The position numbers were made by a program, and so were the translations under genes. A DNA stretch of 64,000 nucleotides from Vicugna pacos. Its lineage: Eukaryota; Chordata; Mammalia; Artiodactyla; Camelidae. The notes under the pieces were generated by a model. That model was given only the letters and a program-made list of their open reading frames with translations, ran no database searches and had not been told where the DNA came from. Shown here one piece after another: positions 45,200 to 56,999 of this stretch (position 1 is its first letter; each line of letters opens with the position of its first letter). The stretch spans positions 3,596,001 through 3,660,000 of the forward strand of contig NC_133018.1 of NCBI RefSeq assembly GCF_048564905.1. Reading direction: 5' to 3'.

Positions 45200-48100
45200 A
45201 CTTCCCCTCTGGGGCTAAAACTTGATCAAAAGCAGTTGTGGTCTCAGGACATGTGACTCAGGAGGTCAGACTAGATCCCCCATTTCCTCCAAGCAGCTCC
45301 AGGGCAGGGAATCAGCCTTGGCCACCGACCTTTACCCTGGAGGATTCCTGGAATCACTCGTGAATCTGCTGCATAGATGATCACCTGTTGATGGTGCAAG
45401 GTCCGTAGTGTGACAAGTTAGCTGGACATTTAATAATCTAATTATAATTGCCAATAATTCCTGAACATAACTTTTTCCCTGCTTGGTCTCCATCCTCCAC
45501 ATCAGACCTCAGTTCTCACTCCAGGCAGGGCTGTGCCTGCAGGAAAGGTCCGGCTCTTCTTTTCAAAACTTTCCACCCCGGACGTGTTTATAGCTTCTCT
45601 GCAGCCTCTGGCTTTCTGTGTGTAACAAGAGTTCTTGTGCCCCTTGTCCAGGTTGTCACATGGTTATTTAAATATTGTCCTGGGACATGGTCTTCCCCTG
45701 GGAAGATCGCTACCTTTGCAGGTCACCCACATCCTCTTTCATTGCACCTCTAAGAGTTTGGACACTGGCTTGTTAAGCAAAGCCAGGCCTTGTGAGGCTG
45801 TCAGGATGTTCTTTCTTTCCACGAAGGAGAGACATATTCAGCCAATGAATGATCAGTCGGTGACTGTCCAGATACGAACCCAGTTCCTCCCCGGACCTCG
45901 TTTCAGATAAAGGCAAAGCCTTTGGTATAACTAGGTGTCTACTGTGCAGTTGGTGAGGTACTTGGAATAAGAGCAGGTACTTTTCATGGTGACTGTGAGT
46001 TACAGGTGAAGTGTGATACTGGTGACCGGGTTAAGGTTCTCACTTCGGTTACAGAAGTGGTTATTTGCCAGTTTATTACGCACAGCTCCCCACCGCAGGC
46101 GACCTGCTGTCAGTGTACCGGCTCATCGCAGGCTGACCTGTGGACCTTTCATTCTCTGTCCTGCTTTTCACAGTAGCATCGTCCCCACTGTGTGGTGGCA
46201 TCACTGGGTCTCCTCCAGCCTTACCTCTCCTCTTCTCCATCACTTCCTTGAAGGGTGTCCCTCAGGCAAATCCCCCACCCAGCTTCGTGCTTGCACCCAG
46301 GGCTGTGTCCCAGCGGGGGGAGCGCCTGCCAGATGAAGGATGCATGGAAGCATGGCATGCTGAGGGCTTTATTTCTGTGTCCCTTCTTCTGTCACCCACC
46401 CTCCCTGGGTGTGAGTGTCATCACAGCTGCTGAGGGCTGCACGGTGACACTGATGGGAAGTGCAAACTGTGTCAGTTGAAAAGATTCACAGCTGGGCCAG
46501 GCCCCCAGAAACACAGACATGGTCCTACAGCACCACCTGCTTCTCGCTCTCCTCCTTTCTCCAAAGAGACTTCAGGCCTGAAGGACTCAGGTTTGGGCCT
46601 CCGACTCCCTGGGTCCTTTCTTGAAAACATCTAAGTGAAATTTCTCAAGTTTACGCTCTACCTGAGCTTAGAAGTCCTCGAGTCCAGCCAGTAGCTCGCT
46701 ATCAAATACTGTCCATGTCTTCTGGCACATTCTGACATAAAAGGAAAGCGTGTGGTCATTTGGAGACTCCCTTTTGGATTCACCCCAAATCTGGTCATTT
46801 ATGTGGACCTGGGACTTCTTGCTCTGGGCTGGATGTCTGTTTAGTAAGTTTTTTCCCAATCCTTGGGATAGCGACTGGGGGAAGAAGGAGTGGGGGGATG
46901 TGACCCTCTTCCCCGGGGCTGGGATGGGTATTTCAGCCATGTTGATGTGATTAGCTGGTGGCCCTCACATTGTGAGATGGATCAGCCAGCTGCAGGGATT
47001 TGGGCAGCTGAGGCACCAATAAATCTCTGGACATTATTTGCCTCAGGGGATTTGAACCCTGAATGGAGCCCAGGGACTCCCTGAGAAGTGCTGGTGACTT
47101 CCAGTCACGTGATAAGGAGATGAGAGAGGAAGGAAAAGAAAGCTCTTTGCTTAATATGTGTATGTACACACAGACACACACACACCCAGACACACACACA
47201 GAGACAGACACACAGACACACACACAAACACTGACGACAAACCAAAGAGGAGACACCCCTGACGCCTGCAGCATTCACGTCCGTGGCTGGTCCCACAGGC
47301 ACAGCTGGGAGCCACAGCCCCCTCCTTCTGCTGCTCAGGCTCTGTTCCCTTTGCCTTCCGCAAGCGTCTCAGCTGGTCATGGTTCTTGACCTTGGGGTGG
47401 GGGTGGTGACTCATACTTTCATTCCCGAAGGTTCTGGGCTATGAGCAGACCTGTTTGGACTGCCGGGTTGACCTTGGTTTGTGGTGGCCCACGTTGCTGA
47501 GTCCTTGCATAATTTCCGGCCTGGTCACCACTGACACCTGTTCATGAGGCCGTGGGATGAAGAGACAGGAGGCTGGGAAAGATGCTGCCTGGGACCTGCA
47601 GAGTGAGTCATCCTGGCCCTTTATTACAAAAGTCCCTCCTCCACTCAGATCACCCGCTGGTGGCTGTTCACACTGGACACAAATATCTTCACTTTTTTTT
47701 TTGCCCACCGGGAGCGTTCTATCCACGTATCTTTCCCCAATTTAATTTTTTGACCAACTTTCCTGTCATGTTTCTTCCAAGTTCCAGATCATCCAGCCAA
47801 ACCAATTAATAGGTGTATAATCGCATGCTTGGCCATTTCACCTTCCAAAAAGCACAGCCAGGTGCGCTGCCGGATGTGCTGCCCATGGAGGGTGTCCTCT
47901 CACCGTGTCCCTGGACGACGCCCCGAGCCGGGCCACAGGGTTGCGGCTGCCCTTCTGTGCTGCACTCTTTACAGGGGGCACCTGGTTGTGTAGTTCAGTG
48001 GGTGAGATGGCACCCAGTTCATGGTGGGCAGTTGAGGCCACATGATAATTATACTCAGGAACTGGAGAAATGACCACAGGATGGATTCAGGGACCCACTC

Positions 48101-50640
48101 GAGCCACTTTGAGACAGACCTGAGATAAAACACCATTCACAGTTCAGCTGATCTCCAGAAACCTCGACTCTCACTGGAGGGCCACCGTGAGGTTTGAAGG
48201 TCCCAGAACCTATGTCAGTTCACAACCGCGTTCAGTAGTCCCTGAAATTCGGATTATTTCCTTTTCCCCAACACACAGTTACCCCGATAAAGGCTATTGG
48301 TGCCTTTGAGTAAGACCAGGAGAAAGATCAACAGTATGAATTTTCAGTGATGCTTGGAGTTCTTCCTCAATGGGTCAAAGCTTCCCTTTCCTTCATGGGG
48401 GTCTGGGTGTATAAGCTGTCTGCAGCCTGGGAATCCATTGATTGAGTGGCTGTGACTCTCTTTTTGTGACTTGAGTTAAACTTTTGCTCACTGGACCTAG
48501 GCGTGTTTTTCTTATAAGCTCAAGTAGATCACTGACCCCCAAGCCACCCCCAGAGTTGCCCCTGAGGACCAGGAGCACAAGCATGAGTCCACCCAGATGA
48601 ACAGGGGACACCAGGCAGGAACCGCGACCTAACTCCGAGCATGCCCTCCCCATTGTGCCCTTAGTCCCCTGCAGAGAGAACTGTCCTCTTCCCCTTCTGA
48701 TTATCACAGGAGACATGACTGCCATGAGCCCAGTGTCTGGTGTCCTGACTTCCGAGGGGATGAATGAGAGGAGAGCAGCTGTCAGAAAGGGGCATTTCTG
48801 TGCCCACGGCTGTGACATTTATTATGCAATAGATGGTCAAAGATTTCATCCCATTTCATCTTTGTGTTATTGCTCTGCTCACAAGATGTGATTTTGCTGT
48901 TTGTAGGCTCCACCTTCCCACGTCCCCAGGTCAACATAGAAGTGACCTCTGAACCCAGGAACACTGAAGATCACTAGGAAAATATTTCCTCCAGTTTTTC
49001 TCCTTCAGTGCTTTAAAACTCTTGCTCAGCTTTCCCATTTTCATCCCACACTTGTTCTGACTCCTTCAGTTTTGCCAAATTTAAAACTGTACCATTGCAT
49101 CCTGATTTCACATAACATGAAGTAAATACACATTTTTTCTCCCACCAAATGGACCTATAAAACCCAGACAGAAGTCGTGGAGTAGCTACTCGGGTGCCAA
49201 GAAAAGGAATCGATCAGAGCATTTGGGGGGAGACACTGGGACTGGAAGATCATTGAACTAGGGTTGGGTGAGGTTCCATTCTCCCCTGGATTCAGGCAGC
49301 CTGAAGCTGGGAGGGCTCCGGCCTGAGACAGAAGAGCTGCACAATAGCTTCCCTTGATCTGGCAGAAGATAGAAGGCAGAAGGAGAGCTCCAGCGTCAGA
49401 GCCACTGTGGGACACTCAAAGGCCCCTGGCCATGTGCCCTGCTCTCTGTCCCCAGCCCAGCATCCTGGCTGGGCAGCAGTGCTGCTGGAGGCAGAAGGAC
49501 CATTTCCTATGATTTAGGAATTGTCTTTCCACCAAGGGGATGGTCATCCCCTTTGCATCTGTCCTCTGTGTCCTCCTGCTCCTTGACATGGTCACAGGTC
49601 CTGTCAAAGGAAGGGGATAACAGATTAGGGGAACTAATGTTACAGTTTCTGATCTGGAGGACAGATAAATAAACTCAGCGTCCAGGGAAGACTGAGGAGA
49701 TGGTAGGAGGAGATTTGCTGGAAAGTTAATGTGAAAATAGTTCATGAAGCCTGAGCTGCAATCTGAGCCACACTTGCACGGATTCTGACAGCAAATAGCA
49801 CAGGAAAGAATTTAGGGAGGGACCTAAGGGACAGAAAACCACCCAGGTCCCAGACGGACCTCTGTGCAGCTCACTTGCAGGACACATCCAAAAAGCACAT
49901 CAACGATTTTATAAATTGAACTGATGCAGAAAGAACAGTGTTCTCACAAAGCTGGTGTAATTAATCACCTGGACTCAGCTGTGCAGACACTGGGGTTAAA
50001 CAAAACTATCAAGATGGGATTACCCCAGACCCAAGACTCCATCACAGAGTACTGGAAAAGGGGACAGAAGCCAGACACAAAGGGCCATGTGGGATATGAC
50101 TGCCGTTATGTGAAAAATCTAGAATAGGTTGGAAGCACGTGAATGGTTTGGAGGATGGAGGGACCAGGGGAAGGGGACTGACGGGCGATGGATGAAGTCT
50201 TTGCATAACGAGGATGAAAAATACTCTGGAAGGTAGAGTCTTCATGGATGTTCAAACGTGTGAACATATGAAAACCCATTGATTTATTTACCCCAAACTG
50301 ATGTATGTTGTGGATTCTTTAGTGTATTTATGAAGAAATAGGAAGGCTTGGATGCTGGAAGGTAGAAGTTGTTCCCCAGTGATTTTGAAAATTAACATTC
50401 TGTGTGGCTGTGTGTGCGCTGAACACGCGTGCCAATGGATGTGCATCTAGACACATATATGCAGAGTCAGAGAGGAGAGGGGATATCCGAAAAGCACCTG
50501 TGGCAAAGCATTCCAAACTGGTGCATCTGGGAAAGGTTCTGCAGGGGTTCTTCATGAAACCTCTCCAGTTTGGTTTAAACGTGTAATTATTTCCAAAACA
50601 CACACATGAAAAACAAATGAAACTCTGAATTCAGGATAGA
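45200..50640. other. 5.4-kb stretch without V genes
   Basis: Between the IGLV3 tandem array and the IGLV2 pair I find no leader, V exon, RSS or octamer-ATG pair. A CA-rich tract lies at 47,157-47,232 and old repeat-like text at about 49,920-50,330. Open frames up to about 140 codons show no domain I recognise. Confidence 0.55.
47157..47232. repeat. Imperfect (CA)n repeat
   Basis: CA-rich dinucleotide tract with GA and CC interruptions. Confidence 0.85.
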
Positions 50641-50662
50641 AGAGCAGAGTGAGCTCAGGGCA

Positions 50663-50701
50663 GGTTTTGGTCTCACTTCCCCATGACCGTGGACCACTGT
50701 G
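50663..50701 (-). other. 23-RSS of V10
   Basis: Consensus heptamer at 50,695-50,701, 23-bp spacer, nonamer ACCAAAACC (8 of 9). Confidence 0.9.
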
Positions 50702-51168
50702 CACATTGTTGCTGCTTCTATATGAGGCACAGTAATAATCAGCCTCGTCCTCAGACTGGAGCCCAGAGATGCTCAGGGAGGCCGTGTTGCCTGACTTGGA
50801 GCCAGAGAAGCGATCAGGGATCCCTGAGGCTCGTTTATTGACCTCATATATCAGGAGTTTGGGGGCCGTTCCTGGGAGCTGTTGATACCAGGAGACAGAG
50901 TTATAGCCCCCAATGTCACTGCTGGTTCCAGCGCAGGAGATGGTGAGCGTCTTTCCCAGAGTTCCGGTCACGGAGGGAGGCTGAGTCAGGGCAGACTGGG
51001 CCCAGGACCCTGAAAAGAGCAAAATCACACTGGTCAGTTTACGGCTGAGCCACAGGTCACCCTGTGGACAGAGACAGAAAGGGTTAGCCAGAAGTCCCCG
51101 TGTCCTTTCCCTGGAGCCTCACCTGTGCCCTGAGTGAGGAGGGTGACAAGGAGCAGAGCCCAGGCCAT
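50702..51168 (-). CDS. IGLV2: V10: IGLV2 variable gene, intact
   Basis: Germline V-lambda segment. The leader exon (51,168-51,123) encodes [15 protein letters not shown] with donor G|GTGAGG. The V exon (51,009-50,702, 308 bases) has acceptor TTTTCAG|GG. It reads [27 protein letters not shown]1 [29 protein letters not shown]2 [30 protein letters not shown] and CDR3 start ASYRSSNNV. The nine-residue SSDIGGYN-type CDR1 and EVNKR are hallmarks of subgroup 2 (human IGLV2-8/2-14). No lesion is seen. Upstream are a perfect octamer and, 684 bases from the ATG, a CTCF-like motif. It is the intact partner of the duplicate V11, about 4.92 kb away. Confidence 0.93.
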
Positions 51169-51273
51169 GGTGGAGATGCCCCAGAGCGCTGACTTCTGAG
51201 ACCCCAACTCTGGTCCTGGTCCCCCAGACCTCTCTTATCCCCTCCCCCTGCTGCAGAGGAGGGCGGGGCCTCC

Positions 51274-51281
51274 ATGCAAAT
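51274..51281 (-). promoter_or_regulatory. V10 promoter octamer ATTTGCAT
   Basis: Perfect octamer 106 bases before the V10 ATG, in the context CCATGCAAATCTG on the plus strand. Confidence 0.88.
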
Positions 51282-51851
51282 CTGCTCCTGCCCCTGCTTC
51301 CCCCACCCCCTGACCTGGACTTGATTCTAGACACTTCTCTATCCCTGGACACAGAGCCAATCTAGGAGAATTAACACTGTTATGTTTTTCTTACTCAGTA
51401 CTCACTAACCATTACAGAGCCATGGAAATTGAGCCATCATTGGATGTCCCTGTCGTCCTGTGCCAAAATCAAGATATCACTTGCTAATAATCACAAAATT
51501 TATTTTCTATGTTGTGTGTCGAAACTGGGGACAGGGTCAAAGTACTGGAGTTACTTAGAGATTCAATTTCTTCTCATTCTCACATCAAAGGAGAGCTGGG
51601 GTGTCCACCCCTCGCCCATCCTAACTCCTCAGCAGGATGGTCCCCTTTTCCCTGTGGTCCCTGATTCTGGGGTGCTCTGAGTAGAGGCTCAGGGACACTT
51701 ATTGATGTTTCTATTGAAGGGCTCATGAAGCAGAAGCGATGGGGATCTTGCACCCCAGGCTCTCCCTGAGGGGGCTCAGAAGGCAGCCGCTGTGGGACTT
51801 GACCCAGGGCAGGCAAGCCACAGGAGAACCTTCCCTAAACCCAGGTCCTCG

Positions 51852-51870
51852 CTGCCCCCTGGTGGCCGCA
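51852..51870 (-). promoter_or_regulatory. CTCF-like motif upstream of V10
   Basis: CTGCCCCCTGGTGGCCGCA on the plus strand is the best CTCF-type match in the window (reverse-strand core CCCCCTGGTGGCC). It is 684 bases upstream of the V10 ATG. Confidence 0.6.
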
Positions 51871-51959
51871 GATGGGGCCAACGTTGTCCAAGGAGGCAGC
51901 GTAAGGGGATTGAAACCCCAGGTCTGATCAGTCACTTCTCCTTCCTCCCCTCCCAGCTC

Positions 51960-54900
51960 CACTCATGCTACTGCTTCTTGTCACACAGATCGCATGAGAT
52001 GGCAAAAGGAGAAACTGTTACCCACAGAGCAGATCCCTGCTTCCTTCCCCGGTTCATGGAGGGGGCCCAGGAGGGATGGCTCGTGTGTGTGTGTGTGTGT
52101 GTGTGTGCGCGCTTGTGCTGCTGTGTGCATGTGTGTCTTCTGTGTGTGCATTTACAGAGAGAGAGCACAGCCTGAGATAGAACCTAACCTGACTTGATGG
52201 TGAAAGTTGGGGTTTCCTTGTATCTAGATCCTCGTCTCAGGGGCAGGCACACACACAGGATTTGTACAGGGAAGAGCTGCCCAAAGGTTGAGAATAAAAT
52301 CCTTGGAAAGACCTGCTTGCAAGACAGGCCCTTGGTTTTTGTCTGGGAATTTGATTTCGGGAAGATTCTGATTCTTTTCCCATAAGAATGACCTGCAGAA
52401 CCTACAGGTTTATGGAAACTTATGGTTTAGACTCATCCACTGACTTCCCCCGAAAGGCCAGAATTTCAGTGGGTGCCAGGCAGAGGATGCCTAGAACACC
52501 AGCCCCCTGGGAGGGTAAGAAACTTGAGGGCCTGAGGAGCCTCCCTGGGACACAATTCTTCCCGGATAATCACATGATTTGATGCTGGGGAAGAAGCCCC
52601 TCCTTGTGGCTCCCCTGGGACAGGTCTCCTGGAAGCTTCTCCTGGTTTCCTTGGACATTATCTCATCCTCTGCTGCCCTTTGCTGGCTCTGCTGTCTCCT
52701 GAAGGAAATCACAGTGACAAGGTTGAATCTCCAGGATCTTAGAAGTCTTTTTAGTGACAAAAACTGTGGCCTGAGGTCTTGGGACCCTGGACACAGGATA
52801 ACCTGAGTAAACAGACAGGGTCTAAGGCTTCCTGCCTTCTCTTCCCTCTGTCCCAAGGGATAAATGGGACCAGGGCATCGTGGTTTGCACTGAAGTCACC
52901 ACTCCCGGGTCACTCCAAGGTTTTATTCAGTCTTGAGCACTGAAAACTCTCTGCTGCTCCCCACCATCCACATGATACCCCCAGAACAAGCTCCTGTCCA
53001 CACTCCAACTTCTGCCCCCCTGACTTTCAGTGTGGGCTCCTGTCCACACCACTCTGGGTTCTCTCAGTGGCTCCTGGATCCAAAGGGGGAAGCCCAGGTG
53101 CAGCCCCAGGCGCCCTCCCGGAAGCTGCTGGAGCAAGAAGCACGCTGATCTCACGTGCCCCCTGAGCACCCACTGTTCCCCTCAGGACACCACACGCCTC
53201 TCTTGTGGGGTCCCCAGTATTAGGAGGGACTCCTCTGCCAGGCAGCACACGGACTTTTCGTGTTCTGGAGAAAATACCCACATGGTCCAGCTGTTGTTTC
53301 TCCAAAACACAGGCTAATGCCCATTGTTTCCTTCTGTATTTTCTCCTTTAAAAAGTTTGCAGTGGGATCATAAGTAATACAAACCACCCGCACGAACGTT
53401 CTTCATTTAACACGTTTCACTGTGATTCTTTTTTTTTTATTAACACATTTATTGTGATGTGATTCCTGTAAGGTCAACTACATGCATTTCAGGTGTACAA
53501 TTTGATGCATTTTGATAGATGCTGACTGTGATTCTTCATTGGATTTTTTTAATGAATTGTACTTGTGTGTTACAAATATAAAGACAGACAGCGAACAGTA
53601 TGCATAAAATCCAGCAGAGAAATGAGACTTGTGAGTTTTTTTTGTAAGTTAATTTCATCAGGGATTCTTCATCTCTGCTCCAGAGAACGAAACCTAGAGA
53701 GGACCGCTGGAGCTCCGCTGTGCAGAACCCAAATTTGCTGTGGACTCTGAGGGATAATCCACTCCATGCACACCCCACAGTTCCCACTGCCAGGTTATGC
53801 AGACACCCCAACATCCACCTTCAATCCTGAGCTCCGTCCCCACGTGCAACCCAAATAAAGTTGGGGCATCACATTTGATGGGGACACAAGGGAATGGATG
53901 GTTTTCACTTGAATCCTTTTCCTTCTGTTCAAAGTTTTTCTTTTCATTGAGATGCAGAGAATCAAGATGTAATTTATCCTGGAAGCCACATATTTGTTAC
54001 GATGTGTATTTCCGAATGTATTTCAAAGATTGAATCAAAACTTGTCCAAAATTTTCTGATCATGCTAAGGAGGCAAAACAAGAGTCTCTTAAGCTAGTGT
54101 GTATTAAACGTTAGGGACCTGGCGTGGGGACAGGAGAGGGCAGGGCTCGTGGAAGGACACAAGACTGACCGCTGCTTTGATGCTCATGAACAAACACACA
54201 CATCTGCCCATAAAGAGCCGGACTGATTGTTTAAACTGCAAGCCCGGAATGAGGACATTCAGAGGGATATTTGATGTCACATCTCAGTATAATTTGAAGG
54301 CTATGACTTCTCAACATGTGTACAGACATATTGAGGTCATTGTCAATTTAAAAACAAGGCTTTCTAACAAAAATGTAAGGTGAGTTATAAATGCAGATGG
54401 AAGTCCCATAGGAAAAGAGAGAGAACAGGAGAGCAGACAGAGGGACAGAACGCCCCGCTGCCCCACAGCCATGGGGGAGGGCACGAAGTAACAGAGCCTA
54501 TTCCGGGAGAGTAAAAACACTCTGATTCCCGGACCCCAAACCTAGAAGCAGCTATTACTGCAATGAAGGTAAAGTCTAGAAATGAACCTGGTGATGATTC
54601 TCAGCAATACACCAGAGCTATGACCCGATAGATTGTAAGAGCAGTGATTCTGGTCCAACAGAAAATGCTGAGATGAAGAAAAATGACTATTCACGTGGAG
54701 ACTAGCATGGGATGTGGAAAATATGGGGCCTGATTGGCAAGGTTTAAAAATCAGATTTATCAGGAAGATGATGTGGTGAGGCAAAGCAGGCACATGGCAG
54801 GCAGGGGGTGAGCCTGATTGGGCGGGAGTGCTTCCAAACATAGAGGGGCCTTCAATGAACCAGCCTGGCTGACACGGGGCTGCACCTTCATGAGAACCAG

Positions 54901-55560
54901 GAGACACAAGCACAGAAAAGAGCTGCTCCAGGTTGTAGAAGCCAGAAAACACCGGATGCTGAATGTTCTTCTTTTACCTTGTAAGTGTGTGTGGGGGGAC
55001 CTGTAATGCATCAAATAGATTCCTAGTGCACTTTGTTTTTCATCTCATCAGTTTAAGGAATTCACATAACTTCAATTTTGTGAAAGGTTGCATTAAGAAA
55101 CTGTCTCCCAGTTTCAAGAAAATGTAAATATTGGACCCAGTACACATGTGCCCACTTATAAATGAATTCTCACCATTGTTAGATTAGCAGGGATTCCACC
55201 TAGAACCGGGGATGGGCCCTCACAGGGACGTGTGTCCTGATGTCAAGACGAATGACGGAGACACCTGCCAAGGCAGCCTCCATTCGGAGCCACCTTGCAA
55301 GGAGCCCATCGTCTTGGGGAGACTTTCCCCCTGCAGGGCGGTTCCCGGACAGGGCTCACCAGGGGAGGAGAGGGAACTGTGAGAGACCCAGGGTCTGTCC
55401 CCGACCCCTGGTTCAGTCTGCTCAGATATAGGACAAAGAGAAGGGAAAATAAACAGGAAAACCACACCCTCTTCTTTGTCCTCCTCCCTCTGCAGGGTCT
55501 CCTTTCAGCTCTGATGCTTCAGCAACAGAAGCAGATGTCCAACCAGCAGAGGCAGAGCCA
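51960..55560. other. Intergenic between V10 and V11
   Basis: No V gene is present. A small antisense L1-like 3' piece ('attaacacatttattgtgat', 'tttcaggtgtacaatttgat') is at about 53,430-53,530. The rest is unassigned. A weaker CTCF-like string at 52,673-52,689 was not called. Confidence 0.5.
52083..52107. repeat. (GT)n microsatellite
   Basis: Uninterrupted GT run of about 25 bases followed by GCGC. Confidence 0.95.
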
Positions 55561-55584
55561 CGGGGAACCCGAGGGCTCAGGGCA

Positions 55585-55623
55585 GATTGTGGTCTCACTT
55601 CCCCATGACCGTGGACCACTGTG
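55585..55623 (-). other. 23-RSS of V11
   Basis: Consensus heptamer at 55,617-55,623, 23-bp spacer, nonamer ACCACAATC (6 of 9). The V-side flank is CACTGTG, which makes a 14-base palindrome with the heptamer. Confidence 0.8.
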
Positions 55624-56092
55624 CACAGTGCTACTAGTTGTATATGAGGCACAGAAATAATCAGCCTCGTCCTCAGACTGGAGCCCAGAGATGCTCAGGG
55701 AGGCTGTGTTGCCTGACTTGGAGCCAGAGAAGCGATCAGGGATCCCTGAGGCTCATTTATTGACCTCATATATCAGGAGTTTGGGGGCTGTTCCTGGGAG
55801 CTGTTGATACCAGGAGACATAGTTATAGCCCCCAATGTCACTGCTGGTTCCAGTGCAGGAGATGGTGACCGTCTTTCCCAGAGTCCCAGACACCGATGGA
55901 GGCTGAGTCAGGGCAGAGTTGGCCCACGACCCTGAAAAGAGCAAAAACACATTCTGGTCATCTCATGCATGGGCCCCAGATCACCCTGAGGATAGAGACA
56001 ATAAGGATGAGCCAGATATTCCCATGTCCCTTCCCTGGAACCTCACCTGTGCCCTGAGTGAGGAGAGTGAGAAGGAGCAGAGCCCAGGCCAT
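55624..56092 (-). pseudogene. IGLV2: V11: IGLV2 variable pseudogene, one stop
   Basis: The leader exon (56,092-56,047) encodes MAWALLLLTLLTQGT and the V exon is 55,931-55,624. It reads [27 protein letters not shown]1 [26 protein letters not shown] and EVNK. TGA at 55,753-55,755 stands where V10 has CGA (Arg), a CpG-type C-to-T change at the start of FR3. The frame then continues [30 protein letters not shown] and ASYTTSSTV to the heptamer. This stop is the only coding lesion. Splice sites are normal. The octamer has one mismatch and the nonamer is 6 of 9, so promoter and RSS are also slightly decayed. An allele with CGA would encode a complete V domain. Confidence 0.9.
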
Positions 56093-56196
56093 GGTGGAGA
56101 TGCCCCAGAGTGCTGCCTTCTGAGCCTCCAACCCTTGGCCTGGCCCCCAGACCTCTCTTATCCCCTCCTCCTGCTGCAGAGGTGGGCGTGGCTTCC

Positions 56197-56204
56197 AAGC
56201 AAAT
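56197..56204 (-). promoter_or_regulatory. V11 octamer with one mismatch
   Basis: ATTTGCTT on the minus strand (AAGCAAAT on plus) at the position of the perfect V10 octamer, 105 bases before the ATG. It is probably a weakened promoter. Confidence 0.7.
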
Positions 56205-56772
56205 CTGTTCCTGCCACTGCTTCCCCCACCCCTCTGACCTGGACTTGATTCTAGACACTTCTCTATCCCTGGACAGCAGACCTTTCTAGTGAATTAACTG
56301 GTTCATCATATTTGGAGTCAGGACAGACTGAGTCCATGACAGCGTGTGTCAAATTGATCCAGCCCAGGGATTTCCCACCTTTCCTGGTGAGGGACATTGT
56401 GGTTCCTGTGTGAGGAATCCCAGGACATCCCATCGGTGCTAATGGGCAAAGGACAGGACAGAGTCCCTGGTGGCTACAAGACCCCATTGCCCTATTTCCC
56501 AGGATTTAAAGGCAGAACTGGGGACCAGCATCACCTCAATTCCTTCTTACCCACTCTTAGGAGGGTTCTCACATCCCTCCATTCTCTGCTTCTGGGGTGT
56601 TTTGCAAATACAGATCGAACCGGAGTCCTGGGCCATTTATTAGCACTTTTGAAGATGAATTGTTGGGGCACCAATGCTGTGGGGCTTAAGAGGGGTTCCA
56701 TGGGAGGCAGCTCTTGTAACTTCATACAGGACAGTAGAAGCAGCAAATACTGTCCCCAAGGCCAGGCCGTTG

Positions 56773-56789
56773 CTGCCCCCTGCTGGCCT
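56773..56789 (-). promoter_or_regulatory. CTCF-like motif upstream of V11
   Basis: CTGCCCCCTGCTGGCCT on the plus strand, a reverse-strand CTCF-type core, 681 bases upstream of the V11 ATG. Confidence 0.5.
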
Positions 56790-56999
56790 CAAGTGATGCC
56801 AATCGTGCAGCAGGGAGGCAGCGGACTCTGGGATGGATATCCCTCTGGTGCCACCCTCCCCTCCTCTCCCTTTTCCGTCCTGCTCTGTACCAGGACCCCT
56901 GAGTCACTTGATTCCTCTGTGATCTCATTTCTCTTTGTCCATGAACTCCCTCTGGGATGGGGTGAGTCATCTGCCACACTAGGTGGCCCAGACACTCAC

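Larger units (their letters stand above)
50640..51960. repeat. IGLV2 duplication, left copy (V10)
   Basis: Aligns with 55,570-57,000 at an offset of 4,921-4,924 through the gene. The match covers V exon, leader, promoter, the flank to about 51,370, and the block around the CTCF-like motif. Outside these the sequences differ, so the duplication is not very recent. Confidence 0.8.

Noticed and set aside
47062-47400. Open frames rich in THTHTD or CVCVCV
   Set aside because: They are translations of the CA repeat at 47,157-47,232.
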